Below are positions 62,118 to 64,000 of a stretch of DNA of 64,000 nucleotides, one piece after another; position 1 is the first letter of the stretch; every line of letters starts with the position of its first letter. Both the position numbers and the translations under genes were made by a program. The DNA is from Lapidilactobacillus achengensis (GTDB lineage: Bacteria > Bacillota > Bacilli > Lactobacillales > Lactobacillaceae), in the NCBI RefSeq assembly GCF_003946655.1, contig NZ_RHOV01000014.1, forward strand, positions 1 to 64,000, read 5' to 3'. Under the pieces are notes generated by a model. It did not search any database. It saw only the letters and a program-made list of their open reading frames with translations, and was not told where the DNA came from.

Positions 62118-62241
62118 CCAGTCTAAGTAGCGGAGCGGCCCGTTGGTCCGCAACGCTTTTGGTGGGGGTGGCTTGCGCGCCGCTTGTGTTTCAAGTTTAG
62201 TCGTATATAATTGAAGACAAGAAACGAAAGGCTGGTTGCCC

Positions 62242-63207
62242 ATGTCGCTAAATCCTTTATTCAGCATTATCATGCCCTTATACAACGTCCGTTCGTATCT
62301 CGACCGCGCGTTGCGCACGATTATAAACCAAACCTATCCCAACTTACAGATCATTCTCGTTGATGACGGCTCCGATGACGGTACCAGCGACCGCATCGAC
62401 TATTGGCACGCTCATGACCGCCGCATCGAAGTCCTCCATCAAGAAAACCGCGGTATTTCTGCCGCGCGCAATGCGGGCATGTCCTTAGCCCGCGGGGAAT
62501 TTCTGACTTTTATCGATGGGGACGACTGGGTCGAACGGGATTATGTCGCCTTCATGGTCAAAAATCTCCAATATTTCGAAGCGGACCTGGTCAGCTGCGG
62601 TTATTTCATTGATCCGCCTGGCCGCAGTGCCGCCAGTAAAGTGGAATCGGGCATTTTGAGCCGAAAAGAGTTACAAAATCGGATTTTGAAATTAGGTGGC
62701 AGTGTCCGCGGCTATACTTGGAACAAAGCGTATCGAACGGCCTTGATTCGGCAACATCAACTGGCTTTTGATACGGATCTAGGCTTGATGGAAGATCAGC
62801 TGTTCAACATTCAGTATAGCAATCAAGGCGAGCGCTTCTACTTCGATACCAAACCACTGTATCATTATGTGCAACGGGCCGACAGTATCGTCCATGCCTT
62901 CGATTTGCAGAAGGTGCCTGACAATTTCTTGGCGAATTTCCGGATTTTCCGCGAGTTGAATCGACCTGAGAATCGCCAAACCGCCACGCCTAAAAAGAAA
63001 ACCGCCATGCACAAAAAGGCCGCGATCACCATTGGATCACAGCCGCAAAAGAATAAACTGCGTCAATTGCCGATCAAGCAGTCGACGCCGATATTAGGGC
63101 GGGCGACCAGGTCCTTCGCGCTGAATCGCCAGGCGAAAGCGTTGGCGCGTTACGATTGGACCCGCCAAGCGGACTTGAGCCAGCGCGAAGACATGACGCT
63201 CCACTAA
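62242..63207 (+). CDS. Family 2 glycosyltransferase
   Basis: A 321-residue GT-A enzyme. FSIIMPLYNVRSYLDRALRTIINQTYPNLQIILVDDGSDDGT is the nucleotide-sugar-binding start. RGISAARNAGMSLARGEFLTFIDGDDWV contains the metal-binding DGDD motif. The C-terminal part (GLMEDQLFNIQYSNQGERFYFDTKPLYHY) is as in EpsJ-like enzymes. The sugar and acceptor are unknown. After about residue 240 the tail is basic and low in complexity (KKKTAMHKKA). The ATG at 62242 has GAAAGG upstream. Confidence 0.88.
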   Translation: MSLNPLFSIIMPLYNVRSYLDRALRTIINQTYPNLQIILVDDGSDDGTSDRIDYWHAHDRRIEVLHQENRGISAARNAGMSLARGEFLTFIDGDDWVERDYVAFMVKNLQYFEADLVSCGYFIDPPGRSAASKVESGILSRKELQNRILKLGGSVRGYTWNKAYRTALIRQHQLAFDTDLGLMEDQLFNIQYSNQGERFYFDTKPLYHYVQRADSIVHAFDLQKVPDNFLANFRIFRELNRPENRQTATPKKKTAMHKKAAITIGSQPQKNKLRQLPIKQSTPILGRATRSFALNRQAKALARYDWTRQADLSQREDMTLH

Positions 63208-63288
63208 ACTAGAAAAAGTTATACTAAGCTAGAAAAAGCGACGCTGAACGAAAATTTACGTCAAACTGACAGCCAAGCCTAGCGCAAA

Positions 63289-63531
63289 TCACGGTTCCAA
63301 ACGTTGGCGGATGTGATATTGAATCACGGGCACATCCCGCTTGCTGGCAATGTGGGCATCCTTTTCAAAGTAGACCGCGAACGCGTCTTTCCTATCCGCG
63401 GCTTCCACAATGATCAAAGGTGATTGCAACGGCGCCTTTTGCTTGAAAATCTCGGCGCTTTGCATGGCACCAGCGAAATCGTGAGCGTTGGCGATCGCGT
63501 CGCCAGGGTTAAAGAAGACATCTTCAGACAT
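63289..63531 (-). CDS. Small conserved-type protein, 80 aa, unknown
   Basis: Not recognised. SEDVFFNPGDAIANAHDFAGAMQSAEIFKQKAPLQSPLIIVEAADRKDAFAVYFEKDAHIASKRDVPVIQYHI looks like a compact soluble alpha/beta protein. AAGGAG lies 8 nt before the ATG at 63531, which supports it. It is divergent from the hydrolase gene at 63626. Confidence 0.6.
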   Translation of the reverse strand: MSEDVFFNPGDAIANAHDFAGAMQSAEIFKQKAPLQSPLIIVEAADRKDAFAVYFEKDAHIASKRDVPVIQYHIRQRLEP

Positions 63532-63625
63532 GACAATCACTCCTTTTACCTAAATTATAGCGATAAAGCAGGCAAAGGAACAGGAAAAGCAACTATTCGT
63601 CATAGAAAAACAGGGGCGTTGAAAA

Positions 63626-64000
63626 ATGGAAATCAGAGTCAATCATACGACACTATATTACGTGCAAAGCGGCCAGGGCCAACCGCTGATTTTGTTACAT
63701 GGTAACGGCGAAAGCCATCAGATTTTCGACAAATTGTTGCCGACCTTGAGCGCCTATTTCCAAGTCTTCGCGCTGGACAACCGCGGCCATGGCAAAAGTG
63801 CCCCCGTCAAAGAAATCCACTATCAGGAGATGGCCAATGACGTGGTCGACTTCATCAAACAGCTCAAGTTAGAAAAGCCGCTGCTCTACGGCTTCAGCGA
63901 TGGCGGCATTATTGGCCTGCTGGTGGCGAGCCAGCATCCCGACCTGCTGGGCAAACTGATGGTCAGCGGCGCCAACTTGAACCCCAACGGCCTCCACAGC
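63626..64000 (+). CDS. Alpha/beta hydrolase, partial (runs off the window)
   Basis: The first 125 residues of a cytoplasmic alpha/beta hydrolase: QPLILLHGNGESHQIFDKLLP (oxyanion HGN), ALDNRGHGKSA, and LLYGFSDGGIIGLLVA, with the nucleophile elbow GFSDG. The rest lies beyond the edge. The upstream site is weak (GGGGCGTTGAAAA). Confidence 0.85.
   Translation, partial: MEIRVNHTTLYYVQSGQGQPLILLHGNGESHQIFDKLLPTLSAYFQVFALDNRGHGKSAPVKEIHYQEMANDVVDFIKQLKLEKPLLYGFSDGGIIGLLVASQHPDLLGKLMVSGANLNPNGLHS

Overview
The window looks like a chromosomal segment of a low-GC-phylum lactic acid bacterium, most likely a Lactobacillaceae member with mid-range GC (a Schleiferilactobacillus- or Lacticaseibacillus-like genome is my guess). 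The reasons are AGGAGG-type ribosome binding sites, frequent TTG starts, LPQTG/LPQAG wall-sorting motifs, a C69 dipeptidase, an LmrCD-type ABC pair, a viroplasmin-domain RNase HI and a DUF1002 secreted protein. No rRNA or tRNA gene and no CRISPR array was seen. All identifications come from reading the sequence; no database search was made.

Layout. 1-9.2 kb: housekeeping and stress genes (UspA, AI-2E-type transporter, dipeptidase, a secreted sortase-like protein, 3-methyladenine glycosylase, DUF488). 9.7-21.3 kb: a surface-protein island with four sortase-anchored proteins (an Asp-rich stalk, two WMP/LRR-like adhesins, a VWA/Cna-B adhesin) and a cytoplasmic coiled-coil protein. 22-31.3 kb: metal P-type ATPase, cardiolipin synthase, YugP-type peptidase, hydrolase, RNase HI. 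32.6-36.2 kb: heterodimeric ABC exporter. 39-40 kb: Crp/Fnr regulator and HMA metal-binding protein behind a perfect FNR-type palindrome. 40.1-43.5 kb: a tandem array of eight type I toxin-antitoxin-like units plus a ninth orphan RNA. 43.7-45.7 kb: DUF1002 and YczE-type membrane proteins. 46-54.2 kb: a mobile island holding two inverted IS30-family elements around an AT-rich HrtBA-like ABC transporter, an oriT/dso-like palindrome, a Rep_trans (MobT-type) protein, a DUF3173 excisionase-like protein and a tyrosine integrase. It is bracketed by a 21-bp near-perfect direct repeat. 54.3-58.9 kb: two more wall-anchored proteins. 59-64 kb: hydrolases, a tyrosine phosphatase and a GT2 glycosyltransferase.

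The most striking feature runs through the whole window. Nine intergenic loci (about 7.8 kb, roughly 12% of the window) carry members of one large modular repeat family (R1-R9 here). They are built from nested inverted repeats, up to about 1.2 kb per locus, in both orientations. Equivalent stems in different copies have different sequences that stay self-complementary, which points to selection or copying of a folded structure. I do not recognise this family. The toxin array is the second strong candidate for an unusual system: each unit has its own strong promoter, a hairpin RNA, a shared bidirectional terminator and a 34-residue hydrophobic peptide, and the RNA can pair with the toxin ribosome binding site.
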